64,000 bases of DNA from Burkholderia metallica. GTDB lineage: Bacteria > Pseudomonadota > Gammaproteobacteria > Burkholderiales > Burkholderiaceae. Made by a program: the position numbers and the translations under genes. Under the pieces are notes generated by a model. The model saw nothing but the letters and a program-made list of their open reading frames with translations, did not search any database and was not told the DNA's origin. This document shows, one piece after another, positions 19,027 to 27,468 of the stretch (its first letter is position 1; the number at the start of each line of letters is the position of its first letter). Location of the stretch: the NCBI RefSeq assembly GCF_902832845.1, contig NZ_CADFDB010000003.1, forward strand, positions 248,001 through 312,000, given 5' to 3'.

Positions 19027-19253
19027 TGCGCGACCTCGGCGGCCGGATGGACGGGCGGCGTCACGCCCTGGCGCGCGAGCGCCATCGCTTCGCGCAGCAC
19101 GTCGGCATCGCCGATCTGGTTCGCGAGCAGCAGGATCAGCTTTGCGTTGACGAGCTGGCTGTCGGCGTCGGACAGGTCGCGATGCATGTCGATCAGCGCT
19201 TCGTAGAACGCGTCCGGATCGGTCAGGCGCGGGCGGGTGTCGAGTGGGGGCAT
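19023..19253 (-). CDS. mhaB: Small DUF2783 protein, probable coupling component of the hydroxylase
   Basis: This 76-residue acidic soluble protein starts MPPLDTRPRLTDPDAFYEAL and has no membrane segment or cysteine. DUF2783 proteins occur next to FAD-dependent aromatic hydroxylases. The size and position match MhaB, the small coupling protein of the P. putida two-component 3-hydroxyphenylacetate 6-hydroxylase, so I infer that it supports the flavoprotein encoded 30 bp upstream. The gene overlaps the next gene (transporter) by four bases. Confidence is high that the gene is real and moderate for the coupling role. Confidence 0.75.
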   Translation of the reverse strand: MPPLDTRPRLTDPDAFYEALIDMHRDLSDADSQLVNAKLILLLANQIGDADVLREAMALARQGVTPPVHPAAEVAQ

Positions 19254-19283
19254 GGCGAAGTCTCCGGTGTCTTTGTCGTGTAT

Positions 19284-20945
19284 TCAGCGGGCGCAGGTCG
19301 CGCGCGCCAGTGCGTCGGCGATCGCCCGACGGTCGAGCATGCGCGTGCGCGCGCAGACGTGCTGGTCGGGCCGCAGCAGGTAGAACGTGCCGGGCTGCGC
19401 GTCGTAGCGTTGCGCGGCGAGGCCGTCGACGTCCTCCACGACGTCGACGCCGGCCACCGGCTGCGCGTGCCCGGCCGGCACGACGAGCACGGGCCGCACC
19501 GGCAGCGCGAGGCCGTCGAGCGCCTGGGCGAGCGCGGCCGCGTCGCCCGGCAACCCGAACAACATGCCGGTGAAGCCGCTGCCCAGATGCTGCAGCAGCC
19601 AGCCCGGCGCGCCCTGCGCACGCACCGGCGCATCGGCCGCCGCGGCACCGGGGCGCATTGCCCCCGCGAACGCGTCGCCGTCACGGTCGGGCGTATTCAG
19701 CGGCGAATCGGCGAGCACCGCCGGCACCGACAGGCGGCCGCTGTTCACGAGCTTGCGCGCGAACTCGCAGTCGCGCGCGAGCTTCAGCGTCGCGTCGCGG
19801 AACACGCGCGACACCGGGCTCTTCGGCGTGATGAAGTCGGTCGAGCGCGTCGAATTGCGGATGTTCTCGTCGGCCGCGAATTCGCGTTCGCTCGCATACG
19901 TATCGAGCAGGCTGTCGGCCGCCCGCCCTTCGAGCACGAGCTTCAGCTTCCATGCGAGGTTGTCCGCGTCCTGCACGCCGCTGTTCGCGCCGCGCGCGCC
20001 GAAAGGCGACACGCCGTGCGCGGAATCGCCCGCGAACAGCACGCGGCCGTGACGGAACGACTCCATCCGCTGGCAGCGAAACGTATAGACGCTCACCCAT
20101 TCGAGCTCGAACTCGACGTCCGGCCCGAGCAGCGCACGCACGCGCGGGATCACGCGCTCCGGCTGCTTCTCCGCGACGGGGTCGGCGTCCCAGCCAAGCT
20201 GGAAGTCGATGCGCCACACGTTGTCGGGCTGGCGATGCAGCAGCACCGACTGATTCGGGTGAAACGGCGGGTCGAACCAGAACCAGCGCTCGGTCGGAAA
20301 CTCCGCCTTCATCTTCACGTCGGCGATCAGGAAGCGGTCCTTGAACGTGCGGCCGTGGCTTTCGAGGCCCATCATCGTGCGCATCGGGCTGCGCGAGCCG
20401 TCGGCCGCGATCACGTACCGCGCGCGCAGCGTCGCGACGCCATCCGGCGTCTCGATCGTCACGACCGCGTGCTCGGCCGACTGGTCGATGCCCGTCACCT
20501 TGTGCTTCCAGCGGATGTCGATGTTCGGCAACTCGAACGCGCGCTCGGCCAGATAGCCTTCGACGTAATACTGCTGCAGGTTGATGAACGCGGGCCGCGC
20601 GTGCCCTTCCTCGGGCAGCAGGTCGAATGCGTACAGCTGCTCGTCCTGCAGGAACACCTTGCCGACGTGCCAGCTCACGCCCTTGTCGACGAAGCGCTCG
20701 CCGCAGCCGAGCCGGTCGAAGATCTCGAGCGTGCGCTTCGCGAAGCAGATCGCGCACGAGCCGGTCGACAGCGTGTCGTCGTCGTCGAGCAGCACGACCG
20801 GCACGCCCTGCTGCGCGAGGTCGATCGCCGCCGCGAGGCCCACCGGGCCCGCGCCGACGACGATCACCGGATGAACGGTTGCGTCCTGCGCACACGGACG
20901 GTATTCGAACTTCAGCGTCTGGTAATCGATGCTCATGGTCGCCAT
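19284..20945 (-). CDS. mhaA: FAD-dependent aromatic hydroxylase (probable 3-hydroxyphenylacetate 6-hydroxylase)
   Basis: This 553-residue class A flavoprotein monooxygenase has an N-terminal dinucleotide-binding motif VVGAGPVGLAAAIDLAQQG, an NAD(P)H/FAD DGSRSPMRTMMG motif, and GRVLFAGDSAHGVSPFGARG for FAD ribityl binding. A C-terminal thioredoxin-like domain follows. With a DUF2783 partner and hmgA/fahA in the same operon, the likely reaction is hydroxylation of 3-hydroxyphenylacetate to homogentisate, as for MhaA. A 3-hydroxybenzoate or MhpA-like activity is the alternative but fits hmgA less well. Two starts are possible, ATG 20945 or ATG 20936 (MSIDYQTLK); a GAGGAG site sits only 3 bases before the first and 12 before the second. 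Confidence 0.85.
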   Translation of the reverse strand: MATMSIDYQTLKFEYRPCAQDATVHPVIVVGAGPVGLAAAIDLAQQGVPVVLLDDDDTLSTGSCAICFAKRTLEIFDRLGCGERFVDKGVSWHVGKVFLQDEQLYAFDLLPEEGHARPAFINLQQYYVEGYLAERAFELPNIDIRWKHKVTGIDQSAEHAVVTIETPDGVATLRARYVIAADGSRSPMRTMMGLESHGRTFKDRFLIADVKMKAEFPTERWFWFDPPFHPNQSVLLHRQPDNVWRIDFQLGWDADPVAEKQPERVIPRVRALLGPDVEFELEWVSVYTFRCQRMESFRHGRVLFAGDSAHGVSPFGARGANSGVQDADNLAWKLKLVLEGRAADSLLDTYASEREFAADENIRNSTRSTDFITPKSPVSRVFRDATLKLARDCEFARKLVNSGRLSVPAVLADSPLNTPDRDGDAFAGAMRPGAAAADAPVRAQGAPGWLLQHLGSGFTGMLFGLPGDAAALAQALDGLALPVRPVLVVPAGHAQPVAGVDVVEDVDGLAAQRYDAQPGTFYLLRPDQHVCARTRMLDRRAIADALARATCAR

Positions 20946-21130
20946 CCGCTCCTCAACCCTGCCGGGCGCCCGACGGCGCGCCCGTGTTGCCTTTCGTCTC
21001 CTGCCGGCGCGCGTGCCCGCCTGTCCTGTCAACCGCCACGTCTCGCTCCTTGCTTCCTGTTGATTCGTGAACGGCGCCGTTTCCCGGCGCCCGCATGCCG
21101 CATTTCTTGATCGGCGACAAATCCCTGGAT

Positions 21131-21162
21131 TTACGAATAGTAAAACCAATTACGAATAGTAA
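21131..21162. promoter_or_regulatory. Twin dyad operator candidate for the mha-hmg operon
   Basis: The 13-bp dyad TTACGAATAGTAA (TTAC-N5-GTAA) occurs twice, at 21131-21143 and 21150-21162, exactly 19 bp apart and with near-identical flanks (AAAAC/AAAAT). It lies about 190 bp upstream of mhaA and 46 bp before a possible rightward ATG at 21208. Two phased identical dyads strongly suggest binding of a dimeric regulator. No regulator gene is adjacent, so the protein is unknown. Confidence 0.6.
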
Positions 21163-21260
21163 AATCAACGTAAACCCTAGGCGCTCCTGCCGGGACGGGA
21201 TAACCATATGAGCGAAACGCCAAGCCGAGCCTGGCGCGCGCTGCTAATATCGAGATACGA

Positions 21261-21285
21261 GGCGGCCCTATCGGCCGCCGTTTTT
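21261..21285 (+). terminator. Intrinsic terminator just before the EAL-like gene
   Basis: GGCGGCC and GGCCGCC form a perfect 7-bp stem with loop CTATC, followed by GTTTTTCCTTTT. The T-run is on the plus strand, although no annotated plus-strand gene ends here. It sits 14-20 bp before the EAL-like start codon, so it may attenuate that gene or end a short leader RNA. Confidence 0.55.
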
Positions 21286-21298
21286 CCTTTTCACGCCG

Positions 21299-22102
21299 AT
21301 GATTCCGCCCACCATCCCCGAGCTGGTCGCCCGTGCCGGGCAACTGCCGTATCTGCGGGAGCACCTCGCGCTGGCCGAAGGCGGCACCGCATGCGCGAAT
21401 CTGCCCGAGCGCACGCTCGCCAGCGCGTACGAACCGATCTACGACGTGACGATGCCCGGCGCGCCGCAGTCGACGTCGTTCGCCGACGCGATCGAGCGCT
21501 ACGGCGACGAACTCGGCTTCCAGGCCGTCACGGTCGTCACGGGCACGCCGCACGATCCGGTCGACTCGGCCGTCGAAGACCAGACGCTCGTCGCGATCGA
21601 CCGTCTGTCGCGCGCGCTGCACGCGATCAATTTCTTCGGTGCGCAGCGCCACGGGCTGCTGTTCCTGCGCGTACACGAGCGGCTGCTCAAAAGCGTGAAG
21701 TACGACCACGGCAAGCATTTCTCGACGGTGCTGCAGCGCTTCGGGCTGCCGACCGAGCGGATCGTGATCGAGCTGCCGGCGGTCGCGGTCGCGCACAAGA
21801 CCTTCCTCGGCTACCTGACGCGCAGCTACCAGCACCACGGCTTCAAGGTCGCGGACAAGCTGCCCGACCCGGGCCGCATCCTCGCGGTCGAATCGGAAAT
21901 GGCGCGGCCCGACTACATCAAGATGGATGCGGGCATCGCGCTGCGCGGCGGGATGGTCAAGGCGCTCGTCGCGTATGCGCAGCGCATGCGGATTCCGTTG
22001 ATCTTCGACGGCGTCGTCGACGAGACGCAGTGCGATCTGCTGCGCCAGCACGACGTTCGGTTCATGCAGGGGCCCGTGTTTGCGAAAGTGGTGACGGCGT
22101 GA
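21299..22102 (+). CDS. Degenerate EAL-domain protein
   Basis: This 267-residue single-domain protein is recognisable as EAL-like by ASAYEPIYDV (the FQPI-type opening), IVIELPAVAVAH (the ELTES-type strand) and YIKMDAGIALRGG (the IKID strand). However, the EAL tripeptide itself is absent and the DDFGTG loop is replaced by GFKVADKLPDPG. Most metal- and c-di-GMP-binding residues of active phosphodiesterases are therefore missing, and it is probably a binding or regulatory protein rather than an enzyme, as known for other degenerate EAL proteins. There is no signal peptide or membrane segment. The short leader just upstream contains an intrinsic terminator hairpin. Confidence 0.7.
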   Translation: MIPPTIPELVARAGQLPYLREHLALAEGGTACANLPERTLASAYEPIYDVTMPGAPQSTSFADAIERYGDELGFQAVTVVTGTPHDPVDSAVEDQTLVAIDRLSRALHAINFFGAQRHGLLFLRVHERLLKSVKYDHGKHFSTVLQRFGLPTERIVIELPAVAVAHKTFLGYLTRSYQHHGFKVADKLPDPGRILAVESEMARPDYIKMDAGIALRGGMVKALVAYAQRMRIPLIFDGVVDETQCDLLRQHDVRFMQGPVFAKVVTA

Positions 22103-22345
22103 AGACGGGTGTGACCGTTCGCCCGACGATCGGGCGTCAACGCACCGCGTAGTGCGCGGGAGAAGCCGCGTGCCGGCAGGGGTAGAGTCGCCCGGCACGT
22201 TTCGGCAGGTAGATGCGGAAGCGGAACGCTCGCGCGGCCCGTCATGCGAGGCCGGGCGGCGCGTTATCCACGGTGCCGATAGGCCGAACGCGGGTGGGAA
22301 CCGCTCGCGCGTCCGGAATCGGGAAGTCGATACGGACGGCCAAGC

Positions 22346-22756
22346 CTAGTCCTCACCGCCATCGTCGTACTTCGGCAGATCGTCGTCGATCTCGATGCCC
22401 GGGAAACGATCCCCATACCAGACGTGCCACGCGGGGCGCAGCCGCGACGGCTCGTCGAGCGTCGCGTAATTGATTTCGACCGTTTCGGGCGCATCGATGA
22501 GCCGGTATTCGAGCTGCGCGCCGCACCGGTTGCAGAAACGCCGCTCGCCCCACGCGCTCGACGCGTAGACCGTCGGCTCGCCTTGCAGGTACGTGAACGC
22601 GTCGATCGGCACCGATGCCGATGCGACGACCGCCGCCCCGGTCGTGCGCTGGCAGAGCCGGCAGTGGCAAAAACCGGCGTCGGCCGGAACATCGGTGATC
22701 CGGTATCGAATCGCGCCGCATGCGCATCCGCCTTCCATCGGTTCCGCGTCGGACAT
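22346..22756 (-). CDS. GFA-family (glutathione-dependent formaldehyde-activating enzyme-like) zinc protein
   Basis: This 136-residue protein is of the GFA/CENP-V fold. Zinc-binding cysteines are visible in EGGCACGAIRYR, GFCHCRLCQRTTG and FCNRCGAQLEY, which is the complete family pattern. The founding member accelerates the glutathione-formaldehyde adduct reaction, but most family members have no proven activity, so the function is open. ATG 22756 is chosen from the MSDAEPMEGGC start. No operon partner is evident; it points toward the EAL-like gene and away from the IclR gene. Confidence 0.85.
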   Translation of the reverse strand: MSDAEPMEGGCACGAIRYRITDVPADAGFCHCRLCQRTTGAAVVASASVPIDAFTYLQGEPTVYASSAWGERRFCNRCGAQLEYRLIDAPETVEINYATLDEPSRLRPAWHVWYGDRFPGIEIDDDLPKYDDGGED

Positions 22757-22902
22757 GGCAACCCTCTTCGTCGGTGACCCGGCGACCGATCATGCGCGCG
22801 GTTCGTCCGTCGCACAACAACCGCCGGCGACGATACCGGGCGCGTCGGTAACCGCCCGTCCCGGCGGCAGGCGCCATGCTCCGTGCCGCGCGTCGCGGCT
22901 GC

Positions 22903-23694
22903 TCAGACAGTCTGCCCGAGCCGCTGCGCGAGCGCCTTCAACCTCGGCCCGACCCGCGTGCGAAACACGTCCTCGCCCATCGACGACGCCGGGCCGCTGC
23001 AGCTCAGGATCAGCCAGCGCCCCTCGCGCGGCTCGCGAAACGGCACGGCCGCCGCGTTGACGTCCATGTGCCACGCGCGAAACGAATAGCAGCATCCGCC
23101 GTCGGAAAACTCCGCCACCGCCTGCTGCGCGGCTTCGACGAGCGCATCGGCATCGGCCGCGCCGCCCGCCGCGCGGTGCAGTTCCGCATAAAGCGCGCGG
23201 CGCGCGTCCTCCGGCTGCACGGCCAGGTACGCGCGCCCCATCGAGCTGGTCAGCATCGACAGCCGCGAGCCGGGCGCGAGCCCGAGCGTCAGCGCGGTCT
23301 CGCTGCGGATCGTCTCCAGATAGATCATGTCGAGCCCGTCGCGGCAGCCGAGCGACACGGCCGCGCCGATCTCGCGCGCAAGCGCCTGCATGTGCGGCCG
23401 CGCGAGGTCGAGCGTCCCCGAACCCGACAGCAGCGCGTAGCCAAGCGACAGCACGCCGGCGTCGAGCGCATACTTTCCGAGCGTCTCGTCGTAGCGCAGG
23501 TAGCCGAGCACGGTCAGCGTATAGGCGAGCCGGTTCACCGTCGCCTTCGGCAGCCCCGTGCGCTCCGCGAAGTCGCGGTTGCCGAGCATCGTCTCGCCGG
23601 GCCGGAATGCGCGAAGCAGGTCGAGCCCGCGCGCGAGCGCGACGACGAACTTGCGTTCGTCGATCGTGGTTTCGTCGATGGTTGAAAGTGTCAT
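22903..23694 (-). CDS. IclR-family transcriptional regulator
   Basis: This 263-residue IclR-type regulator has an N-terminal winged HTH (residues about 15-75), with [20 protein letters not shown] as the DNA-binding part, and a C-terminal effector-binding domain from about residue 90 with [20 protein letters not shown]. It is transcribed away from gcdH across 114 bp that hold a perfect GTTCCG/CGGAAC dyad, so it most likely controls gcdH and itself. The effector may be glutaryl-CoA or a related acid; that is inference from position only. Confidence 0.92.
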   Translation of the reverse strand: MTLSTIDETTIDERKFVVALARGLDLLRAFRPGETMLGNRDFAERTGLPKATVNRLAYTLTVLGYLRYDETLGKYALDAGVLSLGYALLSGSGTLDLARPHMQALAREIGAAVSLGCRDGLDMIYLETIRSETALTLGLAPGSRLSMLTSSMGRAYLAVQPEDARRALYAELHRAAGGAADADALVEAAQQAVAEFSDGGCCYSFRAWHMDVNAAAVPFREPREGRWLILSCSGPASSMGEDVFRTRVGPRLKALAQRLGQTV

Positions 23695-23728
23695 CCGGTG
23701 CTACACTGGGTTCGATTTGCAAAACATT

Positions 23729-23745
23729 GTTCCGTACAGCGGAAC
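23729..23745. promoter_or_regulatory. Operator candidate between iclR-type gene and gcdH
   Basis: The perfect dyad GTTCCG-TACAG-CGGAAC lies midway between the two divergent starts (35 bp from the regulator, 64 bp from gcdH). GTTCCG/CGGAAC-type palindromes suit IclR-family dimers, so this is the expected site for the adjacent regulator. Confidence 0.65.
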
Positions 23746-23808
23746 TTGAGTCAAGCGAACTTTTGGCATGGGCCCGGCTGGAAGACCGGACCAACAGGAG
23801 ATGAGACG

Positions 23809-24996
23809 ATGAGTGCTGCAACTTTTCATTGGGACGATCCGCTGCTGCTCGACCAGCAACTGACCGAAGAAGAGCGAATGGTGCGCGATGCCGCCCAGGC
23901 CTACGCGCAGGACAAGCTGGCCCCGCGCGTCACCGAAGCGTTCCGCCACGAGCGCACCGACGCCGAAATCTTCCGCGAGATGGGCGAAGTCGGCCTGCTC
24001 GGCCCGACGATTCCCGAGGAATACGGCGGCCCCGGCCTCAATTACGTCAGCTACGGGCTGATCGCGCGCGAAGTCGAGCGCGTCGACTCCGGCTACCGGT
24101 CGATGATGTCCGTCCAGTCGTCGCTCGTGATGGTGCCGATCTTCGAATTCGGCTCCGATGCGCAGAAGCAGAAATACCTGCCGAAGCTCGCCACCGGCGA
24201 ATGGATCGGCTGCTTCGGGCTGACCGAGCCGAACCACGGCTCCGACCCGGGCAGCATGGTCACCCGCGCTAAGAAGGTGCCCGGCGGCTACTCGCTGTCC
24301 GGCGCGAAGATGTGGATCACGAACTCGCCGATCGCCGACGTGTTCGTCGTGTGGGCCAAGCTCGAGGAGAACGGCAAGGACGCGATCCGCGGCTTCATCC
24401 TCGAGAAAGGCTGGAAGGGCCTGTCGGCGCCCGCGATCCACGGCAAGGTCGGGCTGCGTGCGTCGATCACCGGCGAAATCGTCCTCGACGAAGTGTTCGT
24501 GCCGGAAGAGAACCTGATGCCGAACGTGAGCGGCCTGCGCGGCCCGTTCACGTGCCTGAACTCGGCGCGCTACGGGATCGCATGGGGCGCGCTCGGCGCC
24601 GCCGAATCGTGCTGGCACACCGCACGCCAGTACGTGCTCGACCGCCAGCAGTTCGGCCGGCCGCTCGCCGCGAACCAGCTGATCCAGAAGAAGCTCGCGG
24701 ACATGCAGACCGAAATCACGCTCGGCCTGCAAGGCGTGCTGCGCCTCGGCCGGATGAAGGACGAAGGCACGGCGGCCGTCGAGATCACGTCGATCATGAA
24801 GCGCAACTCATGCGGCAAGGCGCTCGACATCGCACGGCTCGCGCGCGACATGCTCGGCGGCAACGGCATCTCCGACGAATTCGGCGTCGCGCGCCACCTC
24901 GTGAACCTCGAAGTGGTCAACACGTACGAAGGCACGCACGACATCCACGCGCTGATCCTCGGCCGCGCGCAGACGGGCATCCAGGCATTCTTCTGA
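23809..24996 (+). CDS. gcdH: Glutaryl-CoA dehydrogenase
   Basis: This acyl-CoA dehydrogenase oxidises and decarboxylates glutaryl-CoA to crotonyl-CoA in lysine, tryptophan and aromatic degradation. The 395-residue protein shows [15 protein letters not shown] (FAD/substrate), [17 protein letters not shown], and the glutaryl-CoA-dehydrogenase-specific end [20 protein letters not shown], where Glu374 is the catalytic base. ATG 23809 has an AGGAG site eight bases upstream. It is monocistronic, with a strong terminator at 25052-25089. The divergent IclR regulator probably controls it. Confidence 0.95.
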   Translation: MSAATFHWDDPLLLDQQLTEEERMVRDAAQAYAQDKLAPRVTEAFRHERTDAEIFREMGEVGLLGPTIPEEYGGPGLNYVSYGLIAREVERVDSGYRSMMSVQSSLVMVPIFEFGSDAQKQKYLPKLATGEWIGCFGLTEPNHGSDPGSMVTRAKKVPGGYSLSGAKMWITNSPIADVFVVWAKLEENGKDAIRGFILEKGWKGLSAPAIHGKVGLRASITGEIVLDEVFVPEENLMPNVSGLRGPFTCLNSARYGIAWGALGAAESCWHTARQYVLDRQQFGRPLAANQLIQKKLADMQTEITLGLQGVLRLGRMKDEGTAAVEITSIMKRNSCGKALDIARLARDMLGGNGISDEFGVARHLVNLEVVNTYEGTHDIHALILGRAQTGIQAFF

Positions 24997-25051
24997 TCGT
25001 CCGGCTGCCGCGCACGCGGCAACTCGCCCGCGCCGCGCACGCGCAAAAGAC

Positions 25052-25089
25052 ACGGCCCGCCCGGCATGACTGCCGGGCGGGCCGTTTTT
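25052..25089 (+). terminator. Intrinsic terminator after gcdH
   Basis: A perfect 15-bp stem (ACGGCCCGCCCGGCA with its complement), loop TGAC, ends in TTTTT on the plus strand. It lies 55 bp after gcdH and converges on the peroxiredoxin gene. Confidence 0.92.
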
Positions 25090-25146
25090 CACAGGAGTCG
25101 CGCGCCGGACCGCCGGCCCGGGATCGCGCGCATCTGCAGCCGATGC

Positions 25147-25785
25147 TTACTTGTTCGGCTGCGGCGTGAGACGCAGATACGGACGCACCGCGTTGAAGCC
25201 CTTCGGGAAGCGCTTCTTCAGTTCCTCGGGATCCTGCAGCGACGGCACGATCACGACGTCGTCGCCATCCTTCCAGTTGCCGGGCGTCGCGACCTTGTAG
25301 TTGTCGGTCAGTTGCAGCGAGTCGATCACGCGCAGCACTTCGTCGAAGTTGCGCCCGGTGCTGGCCGGGTACGTGATGGTGAGGCGCACCTTCTTGTTCG
25401 GATCGATCACGAACAGCGAACGCACCGTCAGCGTTTCATTCGCGTTCGGATGGATCATGTCGTACAACTGCGAAACCTTGCGGTCCGCATCGGCGATGAT
25501 CGGGAAGCCGACGACCGTCGATTGCGTTTCGTTGATGTCGTTGATCCAGCCCTTGTGCGACTCCACACCGTCGACCGACAGCGCGATCACCTTCACGTTG
25601 CGCTTCTCGAATTCGCCCTTCAGCTTCGAGGTCAGCCCGAGCTCGGTCGTGCACACCGGCGTGTAGTCGGCCGGATGGGAGAACAGGACACCCCAGCTGT
25701 CGCCCAGCCACTCGTGAAACTTGATCGGGCCCAGGCTCGATTCCTGCTCGAAATCCGGTGCGATGTCGCCAAGACGCAGACTCAT
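25147..25785 (-). CDS. 1-Cys peroxiredoxin (Prx6 type)
   Basis: This 212-residue thiol peroxidase reduces hydrogen peroxide and alkyl hydroperoxides. The peroxidatic cysteine is Cys45 in SHPADYTPVCTTELG, and the C-terminal half has the extended Prx6-type region with YPASTGRNFDEVLRVIDSLQ. ATG 25785 (MSLRLGDIAPDFE) has an excellent GAGGAGG site; the longer frame upstream is not needed. The gene is monocistronic, converges on gcdH and diverges from the YqjD-type gene. No OxyR-like site could be assigned. Confidence 0.93.
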   Translation of the reverse strand: MSLRLGDIAPDFEQESSLGPIKFHEWLGDSWGVLFSHPADYTPVCTTELGLTSKLKGEFEKRNVKVIALSVDGVESHKGWINDINETQSTVVGFPIIADADRKVSQLYDMIHPNANETLTVRSLFVIDPNKKVRLTITYPASTGRNFDEVLRVIDSLQLTDNYKVATPGNWKDGDDVVIVPSLQDPEELKKRFPKGFNAVRPYLRLTPQPNK

Positions 25786-26101
25786 GATGTTCCCTCCTCG
25801 AACGATGCTGGTTGAAACCGCGCGGGTCGGCGCGGGAAAGTGTGTCAGCTTACGGGAAGCCATGGGGCGTGCGAACGATTATTCCGTTTGATATTCATAC
25901 TTTTTTGTCATTTTTGCGCGGTATCGGTACAGGATGGGCGGCCACACTGGAAACTTTTCACCCCGTTTGGCGCTCTGTTCATCATTACAAGTCGTTTACC
26001 ATGCAGTTTTGCAGTGCCGCCGTGTGTCTTCCCGGCTCGCCAGCAGGCAGGCGTTTCGCTACGATGTGAACCTGCAGCATGACAGCACGAAGGGAGTTGC
26101 A
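25786..26101. other. Divergent intergenic region peroxiredoxin / YqjD-type gene
   Basis: This 316-bp non-coding stretch has a low-GC patch near 25875-25920 that includes a TTTTTTGTCATTTTTG tract, a plausible promoter area for both directions. A GGGAG ribosome site for the rightward gene lies at 26092-26096. No RNA gene or small ORF could be supported. Confidence 0.5.
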
Positions 26102-26404
26102 ATGTCGGAAATCAACAAGGAGAAACTGATGTCGGATATCAAAACCGTTCTCTCGGACGCCGAAGACCTGCTCAAGCAAGCGGCGAGCAGCACGGGCGAC
26201 CGTGCGGCCGAACTGCGCGAAAAAGCCATGTCGCGCCTGAAGCAGGCCAAGGAAAAGGCAGCCGACGTCCAGGTCGTGGTGGTCGAGAAAGGCAAGAAGG
26301 CGGCCCGCGCGACCGACGACTACGTGCACGAGCATCCGTGGACGTCGATCGGCGTCGCTGCCGGCGTCGGCGTGCTGATCGGCCTGCTGATCAACCGCAA
26401 GTAA
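26102..26404 (+). CDS. DUF883 (ElaB/YqjD-type) membrane-anchored protein
   Basis: This 100-residue protein has a long charged helix (residues 1-75, coiled-coil in style, with EDLLKQAASSTGDRAAELRE) and a single C-terminal membrane segment TSIGVAAGVGVLIGLLINRK. This is the ElaB/YqjD pattern of inner-membrane proteins, some of which bind ribosomes in stationary phase in E. coli. A GGGAG site precedes the ATG. It starts a rightward run with YqjE- and DUF3318-type genes (gaps of 125 and 43 bp), the same grouping as yqjD-yqjE-yqjK in enterobacteria. Confidence 0.9.
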   Translation: MSEINKEKLMSDIKTVLSDAEDLLKQAASSTGDRAAELREKAMSRLKQAKEKAADVQVVVVEKGKKAARATDDYVHEHPWTSIGVAAGVGVLIGLLINRK

Positions 26405-26529
26405 CGCGCTCTGCGCGGTTTTCGTCCCGCGGGCGCGCATCGCGCGGCTTGCGGGCGTCGAAGCCAGCCGGTGGAAACCGCCGGCCGGCTTTGTCCTAGC
26501 TGCACACTGCACGCGCACGCACCTCACCC

Positions 26530-26919
26530 ATGACGACAGACACCCCCTCGCAGCCGTCCGGTCACGGACCGCTGCGCCGCCTCGTCGGCTCCGCGATCGG
26601 CCTTCTACAGACGCGCCTCGAACTGGTGGGCATCGAGCTTGCCGAGGAAAAGGAGCGCCTGATGGGCGTGCTGTTCCTCGGACTCGCCGCGATGATGCTC
26701 GCGACGATGGCGCTCATCAGCCTGACCGTGCTCGTCGCGATCGCGTTCTGGGATACCTACCGCTGGCAGTCGCTGGCCGCGATCACCGCGGTGTATGCCG
26801 TTGGCGGCATCGTATGCGCGCTGAAGGCGCGCTCCGGCCTGCGCGACGCGCCGACCGTATTCGAGGCGACGCTCGCCGAGCTCGAGAAAGACCGCGAACT
26901 GTTCCGCGGCAAGCCGTGA
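26530..26919 (+). CDS. YqjE-type (phage holin superfamily) membrane protein
   Basis: This 129-residue protein has an amphipathic N-terminal part (LLQTRLELVGIELAEEKERL, the conserved YqjE signature) and two hydrophobic segments near residues 47-72 and 80-98. The holin superfamily label reflects topology only; no phage genes are nearby. It is the middle gene of the YqjD-YqjE-DUF3318 run. Function unknown, probably envelope-related. Confidence 0.88.
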   Translation: MTTDTPSQPSGHGPLRRLVGSAIGLLQTRLELVGIELAEEKERLMGVLFLGLAAMMLATMALISLTVLVAIAFWDTYRWQSLAAITAVYAVGGIVCALKARSGLRDAPTVFEATLAELEKDRELFRGKP

Positions 26920-26962
26920 ACGCACACGCGCTCACCCTTTCCACCTACTTCGCCGACGCGCC

Positions 26963-27415
26963 ATGAGCCAGAACGTCACGGGCAATTCACCCCGCTCCCA
27001 TTCGTCGCGATCGAACTGGAGCGCGTCGCAGCATCGCGCGCTCCGCAAGGAACTGCTGATCCTGCGATCCGAAGTCGAGCGGCTCGAACTCGCGGAAGCC
27101 GCCGGCGACATGCGCCGGGCCGTCACGCGCTTCAGCTGGCTGAAAGTGTTCATCCCCGGGATGTCCAGCCACAAGTTCAGCCAGTCCGCCAAGAACCTGA
27201 ACGCGAACCTCGGCCACCTCGTCAACCAGTATCCGATGCTGAGTTCGCTTGCGTCGCTCGTGCTCGCGAAACCCGTTCGCTCGTTGCTGCGCGCGAGCGC
27301 GGGACCCGCGCTGAAGTGGGGCACCGTCGGTTTCGCCGCCTGGGAGGTCTACCGGATCTGGAAGCAGTCCCGCGACGAGCGCGAACTCGACACGCACGAC
27401 ACGCACGACGACTGA
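26963..27415 (+). CDS. DUF3318/YqjK-like conserved protein
   Basis: This 150-residue basic protein has RKELLILRSEVERLELAEAA, a short coiled-coil, and a weakly hydrophobic middle (YPMLSSLASLVLAKPVRSLL). It resembles the third gene found after yqjD and yqjE in beta-proteobacteria. No catalytic motif is visible. It ends 53 bp before the convergent pilE-type gene, with no clear intrinsic terminator between them. Confidence 0.8.
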   Translation: MSQNVTGNSPRSHSSRSNWSASQHRALRKELLILRSEVERLELAEAAGDMRRAVTRFSWLKVFIPGMSSHKFSQSAKNLNANLGHLVNQYPMLSSLASLVLAKPVRSLLRASAGPALKWGTVGFAAWEVYRIWKQSRDERELDTHDTHDD

Positions 27416-27468
27416 CACCCGCATCCCGCGCGCACGGCCCTGCGCCGTGGCGCGCCCGTCATCCGGCT

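Noticed and set aside
22121-22137. Hairpin CGCCCGA-CGA-TCGGGCG after the EAL-like gene as intrinsic terminator
   Set aside because: The stem is perfect but no T-run follows on either strand, so it was not listed as a terminator.
26530-26919. Prophage holin
   Set aside because: Only the topology is holin-like; the YqjE signature and the neighbouring yqjD-type gene fit a housekeeping cluster, with no phage genes nearby.
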